A stretch of 64,000 nt of DNA, taken from Acinetobacter courvalinii. GTDB lineage: Bacteria; Pseudomonadota; Gammaproteobacteria; Pseudomonadales; Moraxellaceae. Shown one piece after another: positions 1 to 7,800 of this stretch; the stretch's first letter is position 1; each line of letters starts with the position of its first letter. The notes below the pieces were generated by a model. That model did not search any database. It saw only the letters and a list, made by a program, of their open reading frames with translations, and was not told the origin of the DNA. A program made the translations under genes and the position numbers. The stretch spans positions 27,575 to 91,574 of the forward strand of contig NZ_BMDA01000008.1 of assembly GCF_014635545.1 (NCBI RefSeq), in the 5' to 3' direction.

Positions 1-790
1 GCTGGGAGATATGCTCGCCTAATGCTTCACCGAACCAGGCAAAGAATTCTTCAATACCATCCATAAATGGCGCCGCCCAGGCAAACACGGCCTGAAAGAC
101 AATAAACATCATGATTGCAAGGCTAACTAAGCCGAGAACCGGATGTAAGAAAATTTTGTCGAGGAAATCGGTACGCTTGTCTTCCTGATCAACAAAGTTC
201 ACCACATCTTTGAAAATCATATCGATTTTCTGATGATGAGTCCCGGTCAAGCCACTCAATTCAGTCTGTGGAACACTATACTTTTGCTGATCTAAGGCAT
301 GTAACAGGTTTTCGATACCAGCGTTACGCACCGCCACGGTTTCAACAACTGGTACACCTAAACGCTGTGAAAGTTTCTGGGTATTGATCTGGATACCACG
401 ACGGCGTGCTTCATCCATCATGTTCAATACAACCAGAATCGGACGGCCCAGCTCAATCACTTCCAGCACGAGACCCAGATGCAGCTTTAAGTTTGTGGCA
501 TCGACCACGCACAGGAAGGCATCTTGCTGGCCTTCTTCAGCGATTTTGCCCTGACAGACGTCACGGGTAATTTCTTCATCTGGACTGGTGGCTTGTAAAC
601 TATAAGTCCCAGGTAAATCCAGCACACGCACGGACTTTCCAGAAGGAAGCTGAAAATGTCCAACTTTACGTTCAACCGTCACGCCCGCATAGTTGGCAAC
701 TTTTTGGCGCGTTCCAGTTAAATGATTAAATAAAGATGTCTTACCGCAGTTTGGATTTCCCACAAGGGCAACACGTAACGCATCACTCAT
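1..790 (-). CDS. feoB: Ferrous iron transport protein B, N-terminal part (runs off the window)
   Basis: FeoB is the inner-membrane Fe(II) permease with an N-terminal GTPase domain. The first 263 codons are present; the rest lies left of base 1. Visible GTPase motifs are G1 GNPNCGKT (residues 11-18), G3 DLPG (58-61) and G4 NMMD (123-126). The last visible residues are hydrophobic and aromatic, as expected at the start of the membrane part. The ATG at 788-790 overlaps the feoA stop codon (ATGA), so the two genes are translationally coupled. Regulation is inferred from the Fur box upstream of feoA. The identification is secure; total length cannot be judged. Confidence 0.95.
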   Translation of the reverse strand, partial: MSDALRVALVGNPNCGKTSLFNHLTGTRQKVANYAGVTVERKVGHFQLPSGKSVRVLDLPGTYSLQATSPDEEITRDVCQGKIAEEGQQDAFLCVVDATNLKLHLGLVLEVIELGRPILVVLNMMDEARRRGIQINTQKLSQRLGVPVVETVAVRNAGIENLLHALDQQKYSVPQTELSGLTGTHHQKIDMIFKDVVNFVDQEDKRTDFLDKIFLHPVLGLVSLAIMMFIVFQAVFAWAAPFMDGIEEFFAWFGEALGEHISQ

Positions 791-1047
791 GCAGGTGCTC
801 CTTCAAGTTGAATTTCAATTTTATCAGCTTCCGCCTTTCGTAACGCAAAACGCGTAAAACCGAGCTGGATTAGAATCGGATCACCGCCAAAAATACCTTT
901 GGTAATCACTTGCACTTGTGTACCAGGCACAAAGCCTAAACTTTCTAAACGAACCGCAACTAAATCTGGCTGTTGTGTCTCATCGACCAAGCGATCCACT
1001 TTCGTGATCACCGCTATCTGCTTGACTTTTAATGCTGACAATCGCAC
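787..1047 (-). CDS. feoA: Ferrous iron transport protein A
   Basis: FeoA is a small cytoplasmic SH3-like protein needed for FeoB function. The 86-residue product has the usual FeoA length and core, with the typical glycine turn (SLGFVPGTQVQV) followed by GGDPILIQL and a basic FALRKAEA segment. It is first gene of feoAB, with a 4-base overlap into feoB. Upstream, on the same strand, lie a perfect TATAAT and a Fur-like box. It diverges from xerD. No feoC is seen in the window. Confidence 0.95.
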   Translation of the reverse strand: MRLSALKVKQIAVITKVDRLVDETQQPDLVAVRLESLGFVPGTQVQVITKGIFGGDPILIQLGFTRFALRKAEADKIEIQLEGAPA

Positions 1048-1070
1048 CGCTCTAACCCTTTACGCTCTTT

Positions 1071-1102
1071 ATTATAGTATACAAGCAAATGAGAATAATT
1101 AC
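1071..1102 (-). promoter_or_regulatory. feoAB promoter with Fur box
   Basis: On the minus strand a perfect -10 hexamer TATAAT is the complement of 1071-1076. The stretch 1087-1102 contains aatgagaataatt, which matches 11 of 13 bases of the Fur core AATGATAATCATT and covers the -35 region. No good -35 hexamer is visible. Occupancy by Fe-Fur would block feoAB; effect on the divergent xerD is unknown. Confidence 0.7.
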
Positions 1103-1196
1103 CAAAAACAATCTCAATGGCATTTACCCTTTTGACAGTTCGACAACAATTCATTTTTCTTTTACAGTGCAAACACGAAGGTTCAGCAAGTCCATT

Positions 1197-2117
1197 ATGT
1201 TAAATAAAAAACCACGTATCCCAGCCGCCGTTAACATTCCGGAACATCTCGGATTTTTACAGGGTTTTCGTGATTATTTAGTCGCTCAAACGGTGAGCCC
1301 GCATACCCGTAATGCCTATTTATCGGACCTGATCCAATGTAGTGAATTGCATCGAACTGCCACCCTACCCGAATGGTCGAGTGACGATATTGCAGATGTG
1401 CTGATTGCGCTGACCAAGGCTGGAAAAAGTCCCCGTTCAATTGCCCGCTGCCTTTCTGCCTTAAGACAATTTTATAAATTTTTACGCGAACAAAAACTCC
1501 GGGACGACAATCCCGTTGCCACACATCATTCTCCTAAAATTGGACGGGCTTTGCCCAAAGATTTGTCTGAACAAGATGTTGAAGCATTGATCAATGCACC
1601 TGATACCAGCACTGCACTGGGCCTACGCGACCGTGCCATGTTCGAAGTGCTGTATGCCTGTGGATTGCGCGTATCAGAATTACTCAACCTGAAACTTGAA
1701 CTGATCAATTTAAAACAAGGCTACTTACGGATTACCGGTAAAGGCAATAAAGAGCGTCTGGTGCCCTTGGGACAATTTGCCTGTGACTGGATTGAAAAAT
1801 ATTTGCTGGAATCACGCCCGCAACTATATAAAAGCAGCACCGATTATTTATTTCTGACCCAGCACGGCGGCATCATGAGTCGTCAGAATTTCTGGTACGC
1901 GATTAAACGTTATGCCTTGCAGGCCAATATTCAGGCCGAGTTATCACCGCATACCTTACGCCATGCCTTCGCCACCCATTTACTCAATCATGGCGCAGAC
2001 CTGCGCGTGGTACAGATGTTATTGGGGCATAGCGATCTTTCTACCACGCAAATTTATACCCATGTCGCTCAACATCGTATGCAAGAGTTACATGGCAAAT
2101 ACCACCCACGCGGTTAA
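1197..2117 (+). CDS. xerD: Site-specific tyrosine recombinase XerD
   Basis: XerD acts with XerC at dif to resolve chromosome dimers under FtsK control. The 306-residue protein has the N-terminal SAM-like core-binding domain (about 15-105) and the C-terminal catalytic domain. Visible catalytic residues are R158 (CGLR), K182 (GKGNKER), H252/R255 (HTLRH), H278 (GHSDLS) and nucleophile Y287 (QIYTHV). An in-frame ATG exists at 1089, but it would add 36 residues and place the start inside the feo Fur box; ATG 1197 gives the family length. XerD rather than XerC is chosen because dsbC follows directly, as in Escherichia coli. Confidence 0.93.
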   Translation: MLNKKPRIPAAVNIPEHLGFLQGFRDYLVAQTVSPHTRNAYLSDLIQCSELHRTATLPEWSSDDIADVLIALTKAGKSPRSIARCLSALRQFYKFLREQKLRDDNPVATHHSPKIGRALPKDLSEQDVEALINAPDTSTALGLRDRAMFEVLYACGLRVSELLNLKLELINLKQGYLRITGKGNKERLVPLGQFACDWIEKYLLESRPQLYKSSTDYLFLTQHGGIMSRQNFWYAIKRYALQANIQAELSPHTLRHAFATHLLNHGADLRVVQMLLGHSDLSTTQIYTHVAQHRMQELHGKYHPRG

Positions 2118-2241
2118 AACCACCGTCTGTCCTGAATAGGTCTTAAACTTGGTCTCGTTCACACAGCATCAGCAAGATTTAACGAAGTGATTGTTTTTTT
2201 TTGGTATGCTAAAGCCCTTAAAACGTACAAAAAGGTTCTAT

Positions 2242-3057
2242 ATGTTGTTTACTCGGTCTCAGCTTGTAATTGCTTGTACATTAGCATCAACATTATTCGT
2301 CAGTGCTTGCTCAAAAGAAAATTCAGCACAAAAACAAGATGCACTCACGGCAAGTGCACCTGCGACAGGTGAAGCTTCAACCTTAAATGAACGTAATGCA
2401 CAGCAGCGTTTAGTCTCCACATTAGAAAAACATTTCAAGACAGCCAACATCAATGCCAAAATTCTTGCCGTCAAGAAAACTGAAGTACCCAACCTGTACT
2501 GGGTGAGTCTGGAAGGAATGGGTTCGGTCTATGCCACCGCTGATGGCCAATACATTATTCAGGGTGATGTGGTGCGTTTAGGTGACAAGCAACTGCACAA
2601 TGTCAGTGATGCATTACAGGCCACCGAAAATAAAAAGCATTTGGCTTCCCTCAAGACTGAAGACTTGATCGTTTATCCGGCACAAGGCGGTAAAGCCAAA
2701 CATGTGATTTATGTGTTCACCGATTCAAGCTGTCCGTACTGCCATAAATTGCATGAACACTTGGCTGAAATTAATGCCAAAGGTATTGAAGTGCGTTATA
2801 TCGCATGGCCACGTGGCGAACAATTCATGCCAACCATGCAGGCCATCTGGTGCAGTAAAGACCGTAAGGCTGCATTTGAGCAAGCAACTCAGGGGCAGCC
2901 TGTGACTGCTGCAGAATGTAAGAACCCGGTTCGTGATCAATACCAACTGGGTCTAAACATGGGTGTAAATGGCACGCCAGCGATTTATAACGTTGAAGGA
3001 GAATATTTAGGTGGTTACATGACCCCTGAAGAAATTGTTCAACGCTTAAACAAATAA
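2242..3057 (+). CDS. dsbC: DsbC-type thiol:disulfide isomerase, probable lipoprotein
   Basis: DsbC/DsbG-family periplasmic protein that reshuffles wrong disulfides. The 271-residue product has an N-terminal dimerisation region, then a thioredoxin-like domain with active site CPYC (164-167), cis-proline T245-P246 and a second cysteine pair, C204 and C226, as in enteric DsbC. The signal peptide ends in VSAC with Cys at 23, a good lipobox, so lipid anchoring is predicted, unlike soluble enteric DsbC. ATG 2242 is preceded by aaaggt; the in-frame ATG at 2191 would push the signal peptide inward by 17 residues. Follows xerD by 124 bases. Confidence 0.9.
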   Translation: MLFTRSQLVIACTLASTLFVSACSKENSAQKQDALTASAPATGEASTLNERNAQQRLVSTLEKHFKTANINAKILAVKKTEVPNLYWVSLEGMGSVYATADGQYIIQGDVVRLGDKQLHNVSDALQATENKKHLASLKTEDLIVYPAQGGKAKHVIYVFTDSSCPYCHKLHEHLAEINAKGIEVRYIAWPRGEQFMPTMQAIWCSKDRKAAFEQATQGQPVTAAECKNPVRDQYQLGLNMGVNGTPAIYNVEGEYLGGYMTPEEIVQRLNK

Positions 3058-3186
3058 GGTAAACATTCCTTTCAAAATAACAAAGACCCGGGCGACAGAT
3101 GAAAGATGATCTTAGCCCTAGTGTCTCCGCATTTTTTTAGCTATGATCAAGCTTCATTAAAATGATTGAATATAATGGAGTGTGAC

Positions 3187-4488
3187 GTGAAACCAGTTCG
3201 TCTGGCGATACTCGGTCTTGGTACTGTAGGTGGTGGAGCCCTTAAATTACTACAAGAAAATGCTGCGGAAATTAAACGCCGTACCGGTCGAGAAATTCAA
3301 ATTACACACGTAGGCACACGCCGTCCACGTCCAGATTTACAACTCGAAGGAATTAAACAAAGCGATGACTTGATGGAGATCGTGCGTCAACCTGATGTTG
3401 ATGTGGTGGTCGAAGTCATGGGTGGCATTCATCCTGCGTATGAAGTCATCATGGAAGCCATTAAACATGGCAAACAGGTGGTGACAGCCAATAAAGCATT
3501 ACTGGCTGAACATGGCAATGAGCTATTTAAGGCAGCAGAAGACAATGCGGTGCAAATTGCTTATGAAGCAGCAGTTGCAGGCGGGATTCCAATCATTAAA
3601 GTCATCCGTGAAGGTCTTGCAGCCAACCATATCGAATGGCTTGCCGGGATCATCAATGGTACAGGCAACTTCATTCTGACTGAAATGCGTGAAAAAGGTC
3701 GTGCTTTTGAAGATGTGTTAAAAGAAGCGCAAGAACTCGGTTATGCCGAAGCGGACCCAACCTTTGATGTTGAAGGTATTGATGCTGCACACAAACTCAC
3801 CATTTTAGCTTCATGTGCATTTGGTATCCCGTTACAGTTCAATAAGGTCTATACCGAAGGCATCAGCAAAATCACCGCTCAGGACGTGAAATATGCCGAA
3901 GAACTTGGTTTCCGTATCAAGCACTTGGGTATTGCACGCCGTGCCGACAAAGGCATTGAGCTACGTGTGCATCCAACCCTGATCCCTGCGGAAGAATTGA
4001 TTGCCAATGTCAATGGCGTGAAAAATGCCGTACTGGTGCAAGCCAATGCCGTTGGCCCGACTTTATATTACGGGGCTGGTGCTGGTGCAGGTCCAACTGC
4101 TTCAGCTGTGGTTGCAGACGTGATTGATATCGTGCGTGATATTTCGTATACCGAAGATGGCGCTGGAACAATTCCTCAGCTGGCCTTTGAAGCACTCACC
4201 AATGTGCCAATCCTCAGCCGTGAAGAAATGACCACAGGCTATTACATTCGCCTCAATGCTGAAGACCAAACCGGTGTATTGGCAGATGTGACGACCATTC
4301 TGAGCCGTGCCGGCATCAGTATTGATGCCATCATGCAGCAATCGCGCTTAAAAGACCTGATTCCTATCGTGATTTTAACCGATCCGATCGTTGAATCTAA
4401 AATGGACGAAGCGCTTGCCCAAATTCAAGCATTACCTGCAATTCGTGGCGAAATCGTGAGAATTCGTTTAGAATCGCTCGATAGTTAA
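3187..4488 (+). CDS. hom: Homoserine dehydrogenase
   Basis: Reduces aspartate semialdehyde to homoserine, the branch point to threonine and methionine. The 433-residue protein has an N-terminal Rossmann motif GLGTVGGG, the catalytic domain (INGTGNF, EADPTFDVEG) and a C-terminal ACT domain (DQTGVLADVTTILSRAGI), which normally binds threonine as feedback inhibitor. It is monofunctional, with no aspartate kinase domain. The start is GTG 3187, supported by GGAG at 3177-3180 with a 6-base spacer; in-frame ATGs at 3166 and 3175 lie at or before that site. thrC follows after a structured 107-base spacer. Confidence 0.95.
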   Translation: MKPVRLAILGLGTVGGGALKLLQENAAEIKRRTGREIQITHVGTRRPRPDLQLEGIKQSDDLMEIVRQPDVDVVVEVMGGIHPAYEVIMEAIKHGKQVVTANKALLAEHGNELFKAAEDNAVQIAYEAAVAGGIPIIKVIREGLAANHIEWLAGIINGTGNFILTEMREKGRAFEDVLKEAQELGYAEADPTFDVEGIDAAHKLTILASCAFGIPLQFNKVYTEGISKITAQDVKYAEELGFRIKHLGIARRADKGIELRVHPTLIPAEELIANVNGVKNAVLVQANAVGPTLYYGAGAGAGPTASAVVADVIDIVRDISYTEDGAGTIPQLAFEALTNVPILSREEMTTGYYIRLNAEDQTGVLADVTTILSRAGISIDAIMQQSRLKDLIPIVILTDPIVESKMDEALAQIQALPAIRGEIVRIRLESLDS

Positions 4489-4496
4489 TCAGTTTA

Positions 4497-4570
4497 AATC
4501 CCCTCACCCTTCTTCACTCAAGAATGGAACTGCTCTCTTTTGAAAGGGAGCCTGTTGAGCGGGATTTTTT
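4497..4570 (+). terminator. Branched hairpin with T-tract between hom and thrC
   Basis: An outer stem pairs aatcccctca (4497-4506) with tgagcgggatt (4556-4566), with one bulged C. Inside it ctctcttt (4533-4540) pairs with aaagggag (4543-4550). Six T follow (4565-4570), 26 bases before the thrC ATG. It has the form of an intrinsic terminator or attenuator; readthrough cannot be judged from sequence. Confidence 0.55.
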
Positions 4571-4595
4571 CTCTACCTTATATTGGAACACCATC

Positions 4596-5735
4596 ATGTC
4601 GAATGCCAATCGTTATACTGGTCTTGTAGATCGTTATCGTGACCGTTTACCTGTGTCTGCAACTACACGCGCAATTTCTTTAGGTGAAGGTAATACTCCA
4701 CTGATTAAACTCGAGAACATTCCACGTATTATTGGCAAAAACGTCGAAATTTATGTGAAATACGAAGGTCTGAACCCAACCGGTTCATTTAAAGACCGTG
4801 GTATGACCATGGCGGTGACCAAAGCAGTTGAAGAAGGCTCTAAAGCGATTATCTGTGCCTCTACCGGTAATACTTCAGCAGCAGCGGCAGCTTATGCAGC
4901 GCGTGCAGGTATCAAAGCATTCGTGTTGATCCCGGAAGGCAAAATTGCCATGGGTAAAATGGCGCAGGCAATGATGTACGGCGCGATCACCATGCAAATC
5001 CGCGGTAACTTCGATGATGGTATGCGCTTGGTCAAAGAAGTGGCTGATCAGGCACCTGTAACGATTGTCAACTCGATCAATCCTTATCGTTTGCAAGGTC
5101 AAAAAACCATTGCTTATGAAATCGTGGAAGCATTGGGTCGTGCACCTGATTATCACTGCTTGCCTGTGGGTAACGCGGGGAACATCACCGCACACTGGAT
5201 GGGTTATACCGAAGCTGTTGCCAACCAACCTGCAGATCAGTTCGAGCAAGTGATTTATGATGCGGCGACAGAACAGTTCACAGGTCCTAAACCAGAAGGC
5301 CTACCAACCATGGTGGGTTACCAGGCTTCTGGCGCTGCGCCATTCTTACGTGGTGCACCTGTTGAAAATCCTGAAACAGTTGCAACTGCGATTCGTATCG
5401 GTAATCCACAAAGCTGGAATCATGCCAAAGCAGTGGTACGTGACTCTAAAGGCTGGTTCGATGAACTTCAAGACAGCGAAATCCTGGAAGCGCAACGTTT
5501 ACTTTCAATGTACGAAGGCGTATTTGTAGAACCTGCGTCTGCCGCTTCAATTGGCGGTGCAATCCGTGACATCAAGGCAGGTAAAATTGCTGAAGGTTCT
5601 GTGATCGTATGTACCGTGACAGGTAATGGCTTAAAAGATCCAGATACGGCCATCAAGCAATGTGCTGATGCGGTAATGTTGTCCATCGATGCAACCATGG
5701 ATCAGGTCAAAGACTCTATTCTTTCAAATATGTAA
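4596..5735 (+). CDS. thrC: Threonine synthase
   Basis: PLP enzyme converting O-phosphohomoserine to threonine. The 379-residue protein shows the PLP lysine in NPTGSFKDRG (K66), the ASTGNTSAA loop and the glycine-rich PVGNAGN phosphate-binding loop. It belongs to the short class of threonine synthase. ATG 4596 gives the standard N terminus; the in-frame ATG at 4524 would read through the intergenic hairpin and is rejected. It forms a threonine unit with hom, although a terminator-like structure separates them. thrB is not in the window. Confidence 0.95.
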   Translation: MSNANRYTGLVDRYRDRLPVSATTRAISLGEGNTPLIKLENIPRIIGKNVEIYVKYEGLNPTGSFKDRGMTMAVTKAVEEGSKAIICASTGNTSAAAAAYAARAGIKAFVLIPEGKIAMGKMAQAMMYGAITMQIRGNFDDGMRLVKEVADQAPVTIVNSINPYRLQGQKTIAYEIVEALGRAPDYHCLPVGNAGNITAHWMGYTEAVANQPADQFEQVIYDAATEQFTGPKPEGLPTMVGYQASGAAPFLRGAPVENPETVATAIRIGNPQSWNHAKAVVRDSKGWFDELQDSEILEAQRLLSMYEGVFVEPASAASIGGAIRDIKAGKIAEGSVIVCTVTGNGLKDPDTAIKQCADAVMLSIDATMDQVKDSILSNM

Positions 5736-5751
5736 GTATCAAGTCTGAAAT

Positions 5752-5785
5752 AAAAAAAACCAGTTGCCCGCAACTGGTTTTTTTA
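5752..5785. terminator. Bidirectional terminator after thrC
   Basis: Perfect 8-bp stem ccagttgc (5760-5767) / gcaactgg (5770-5777), flanked by an A-run on the left and a T-run on the right, so it can work on both strands. It ends the hom-thrC transcripts. Confidence 0.85.
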
Positions 5786-5821
5786 TACGTTCACTTAAAA
5801 TCAGTCATTTCTAGTGGCAAT

Positions 5822-5850
5822 AAAAAACGCTTCCTGATGAAGCGTTTTTT
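5822..5850 (-). terminator. Terminator of pbpG
   Basis: Stem cgcttc (5828-5833) / gaagcg (5839-5844) with A-run on the left and T-run on the right. It sits just past the pbpG stop codon on the minus strand. Confidence 0.8.
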
Positions 5851-5863
5851 ACATCAACCGACA

Positions 5864-6928
5864 TTAAACACGTTTTGGTAAACTGCTTAACCAGGTTAAT
5901 AAATTGGTTGCATCGCTATTGCGTGCTTGTGAACTTGGTGCGCCCAATAACACGACCACAGCGGGACGTGAGTTCACCGTCGTATGCATCACCACACAAC
6001 GACCTGCTTCATTGATATAACCCGTTTTTGACAGGTTAATGTTCCAGCCACCATTACGCACTAAAGCATTGGTATTGTTCGACTTGAGTACACGGTAGCC
6101 AAGGTTGAAGTCATAGGTTGGTGTGGTTGAGAATTGGCGGATAAGACCGTATTGCGAAGCGGTACTTACCAGAATGCCTAAGTCACGTGCAGAAGAGACA
6201 TTATGCGGATCAAGCCCGGTTGACTCAGCATAACGTGTCGAAGTCATGCCCAATTGCCTCGCTTTGGCGTTCATCGCTGCAATAAATGCAGGACGACCAC
6301 CTGGGTAAGTACGTGCCAATGCAGCCGCTGCTGGATTTTCAGACTTCATCAAGGCAAACAACAATGCTTCAGCGCGGTTCATCTTATCGCCAGCACGTAA
6401 GGTTGAGCTTGAGTTTTTACCGCCTGCACCTGCGAAATCAATCGACTCAAGGGTAATCTCTTCCGACATATTTAAGCGCGCATCAGCAGTCACCACCGCG
6501 GTCATCAATTTGGTAATTGAAGCAATCGGAACCGACATGTTACTGTTTTTGCTGTACAGCACCTCACCTGTTTGTGCATCCATGACCAGCGCAGCACGTG
6601 CATTCACTGATGGCTGGCTGCTATAGCCAAACGTATCGCGAATCTGTGTCGATTGCTGCGGAGCACTTGAGGAAGAAATTGAAGCTGAACCACCGTTACG
6701 TAATGTTGTGGTCACAGAGGTTGAACCTTGAGGACCAATCTCTAAGGGTTCATCATCTTCCATTAACTGGCTCGCATCACTTGCTGACCAGTTTAAGGTT
6801 GCTGAACCACTCGCACGCGAAGAAGCTGGATTGTTATTCACAACCAGTTCAGCAAAACTTGTTGAACTCCACGCCAACAAGATAGACATGCTTAGAACAT
6901 GCATGATAGATTTTTTAGAATTTTTCAC
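5864..6928 (-). CDS. pbpG: D-alanyl-D-alanine endopeptidase, PBP7/8
   Basis: Low-molecular-mass penicillin-binding protein of the S11 family that cleaves peptide cross-links in murein. The 354-residue precursor has a signal peptide (about 1-26, ending SFA), then a Ser/Asn-rich linker of about 75 residues, then the catalytic domain with SITK (nucleophile S137, K140), SEN (196-198) and KTG (301-303). There is no evident C-terminal amphipathic anchor. A homologue next to gacA in A. baumannii is known as PBP7/8. It diverges from gacA and carries its own terminator. Confidence 0.9.
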   Translation of the reverse strand: MKNSKKSIMHVLSMSILLAWSSTSFAELVVNNNPASSRASGSATLNWSASDASQLMEDDEPLEIGPQGSTSVTTTLRNGGSASISSSSAPQQSTQIRDTFGYSSQPSVNARAALVMDAQTGEVLYSKNSNMSVPIASITKLMTAVVTADARLNMSEEITLESIDFAGAGGKNSSSTLRAGDKMNRAEALLFALMKSENPAAAALARTYPGGRPAFIAAMNAKARQLGMTSTRYAESTGLDPHNVSSARDLGILVSTASQYGLIRQFSTTPTYDFNLGYRVLKSNNTNALVRNGGWNINLSKTGYINEAGRCVVMHTTVNSRPAVVVLLGAPSSQARNSDATNLLTWLSSLPKRV

Positions 6929-7138
6929 GACACAATACTCAACTCAGGACGCTGCACATTTGCGCTTACCACCATTATGCCTTACATTTGAACAAATCGG
7001 GTAAAGCTTTTGTAGACACAATTGTGTACAACTATTCTCTAAAAACGAAGAATAGGATTGCTAATTTTGTCGTTTCATTGCAAGCTAATTTTGCTTTATG
7101 TAACAAAAAACCAGTGTTTTTGAAAAAAGGAGGTCTTC

Positions 7139-7774
7139 TTGATCACTGTTCTCGTTGTTGATGATCATGAACTCGTGCGCACCGGGATTTGCCGTATGCT
7201 CGAAGACCACCCCGATGTCGAGGTGATCGGACAGGCTGAATCTGGAGAAGAAGCGATTGCGCTGGTTCGCCAGAAACATCCCCAAGTGGTATTGCTAGAC
7301 GTGAATATGCCTGGCATTGGTGGAGTTGAGACAACGCGACGTTTATTACAGAGTGCACCTGAAACCAAGGTCATTGCTGTCAGCGGTCTGGCGGAAGAGC
7401 CCTACCCATCCCTTTTACTCAAAGCAGGTGCCAAAGGCTATATCACCAAAGGTGCGCCAATCTCTGAGATGGTCCGTGCGATCAATAAAGTCATGCAAGG
7501 CGGCAAGTATTTCAGTGCAGATATTGCCGAGCAACTGGCCAGCTCTTACCTTTCTGACACCCAGCAGTCTCCTTTTGATGCTTTATCAGAACGTGAAATG
7601 CAGGTCGCGATGATGGTGGTGAACTGTATCAGTGCACAGGAAATTGCAGATAAATTATTTGTCAGCGTGAAGACCGTAAATACTTATCGCTACCGTATTT
7701 TTGAAAAACTGGCGATTGATAGTGATGTCAAACTGACGCATCTTGCGATACGCTATGGACTGATTAAACCTTAA
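7139..7774 (+). CDS. gacA: Response regulator GacA/UvrY
   Basis: LuxR/NarL-type response regulator, partner of the GacS/BarA kinase; in A. baumannii GacA controls virulence and aromatic catabolism. The 211-residue product has an N-terminal receiver domain with DD (8-9), phosphoacceptor D54 in LLDVNMPG and the conserved Lys (GYITKGA), followed by a C-terminal LuxR HTH (DALSEREMQVAMMVV ... SVKTVNTYRYRI). The start is TTG at 7139, backed by a strong AGGAGG at 7128-7133 with a 5-base spacer. The cognate kinase gene is not in the window. Confidence 0.92.
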   Translation: MITVLVVDDHELVRTGICRMLEDHPDVEVIGQAESGEEAIALVRQKHPQVVLLDVNMPGIGGVETTRRLLQSAPETKVIAVSGLAEEPYPSLLLKAGAKGYITKGAPISEMVRAINKVMQGGKYFSADIAEQLASSYLSDTQQSPFDALSEREMQVAMMVVNCISAQEIADKLFVSVKTVNTYRYRIFEKLAIDSDVKLTHLAIRYGLIKP

Positions 7775-7800
7775 AATACTTACAATAATAGTCAACGCCT

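Noticed and set aside
1089-1196. Longer XerD start at ATG 1089
   Set aside because: It would add 36 residues unlike XerD, and its first codons lie in the feo Fur box; ATG 1197 gives the family length.
4524-4595. Longer ThrC start at ATG 4524
   Set aside because: The 24 extra codons read through a branched hairpin and have no family counterpart.
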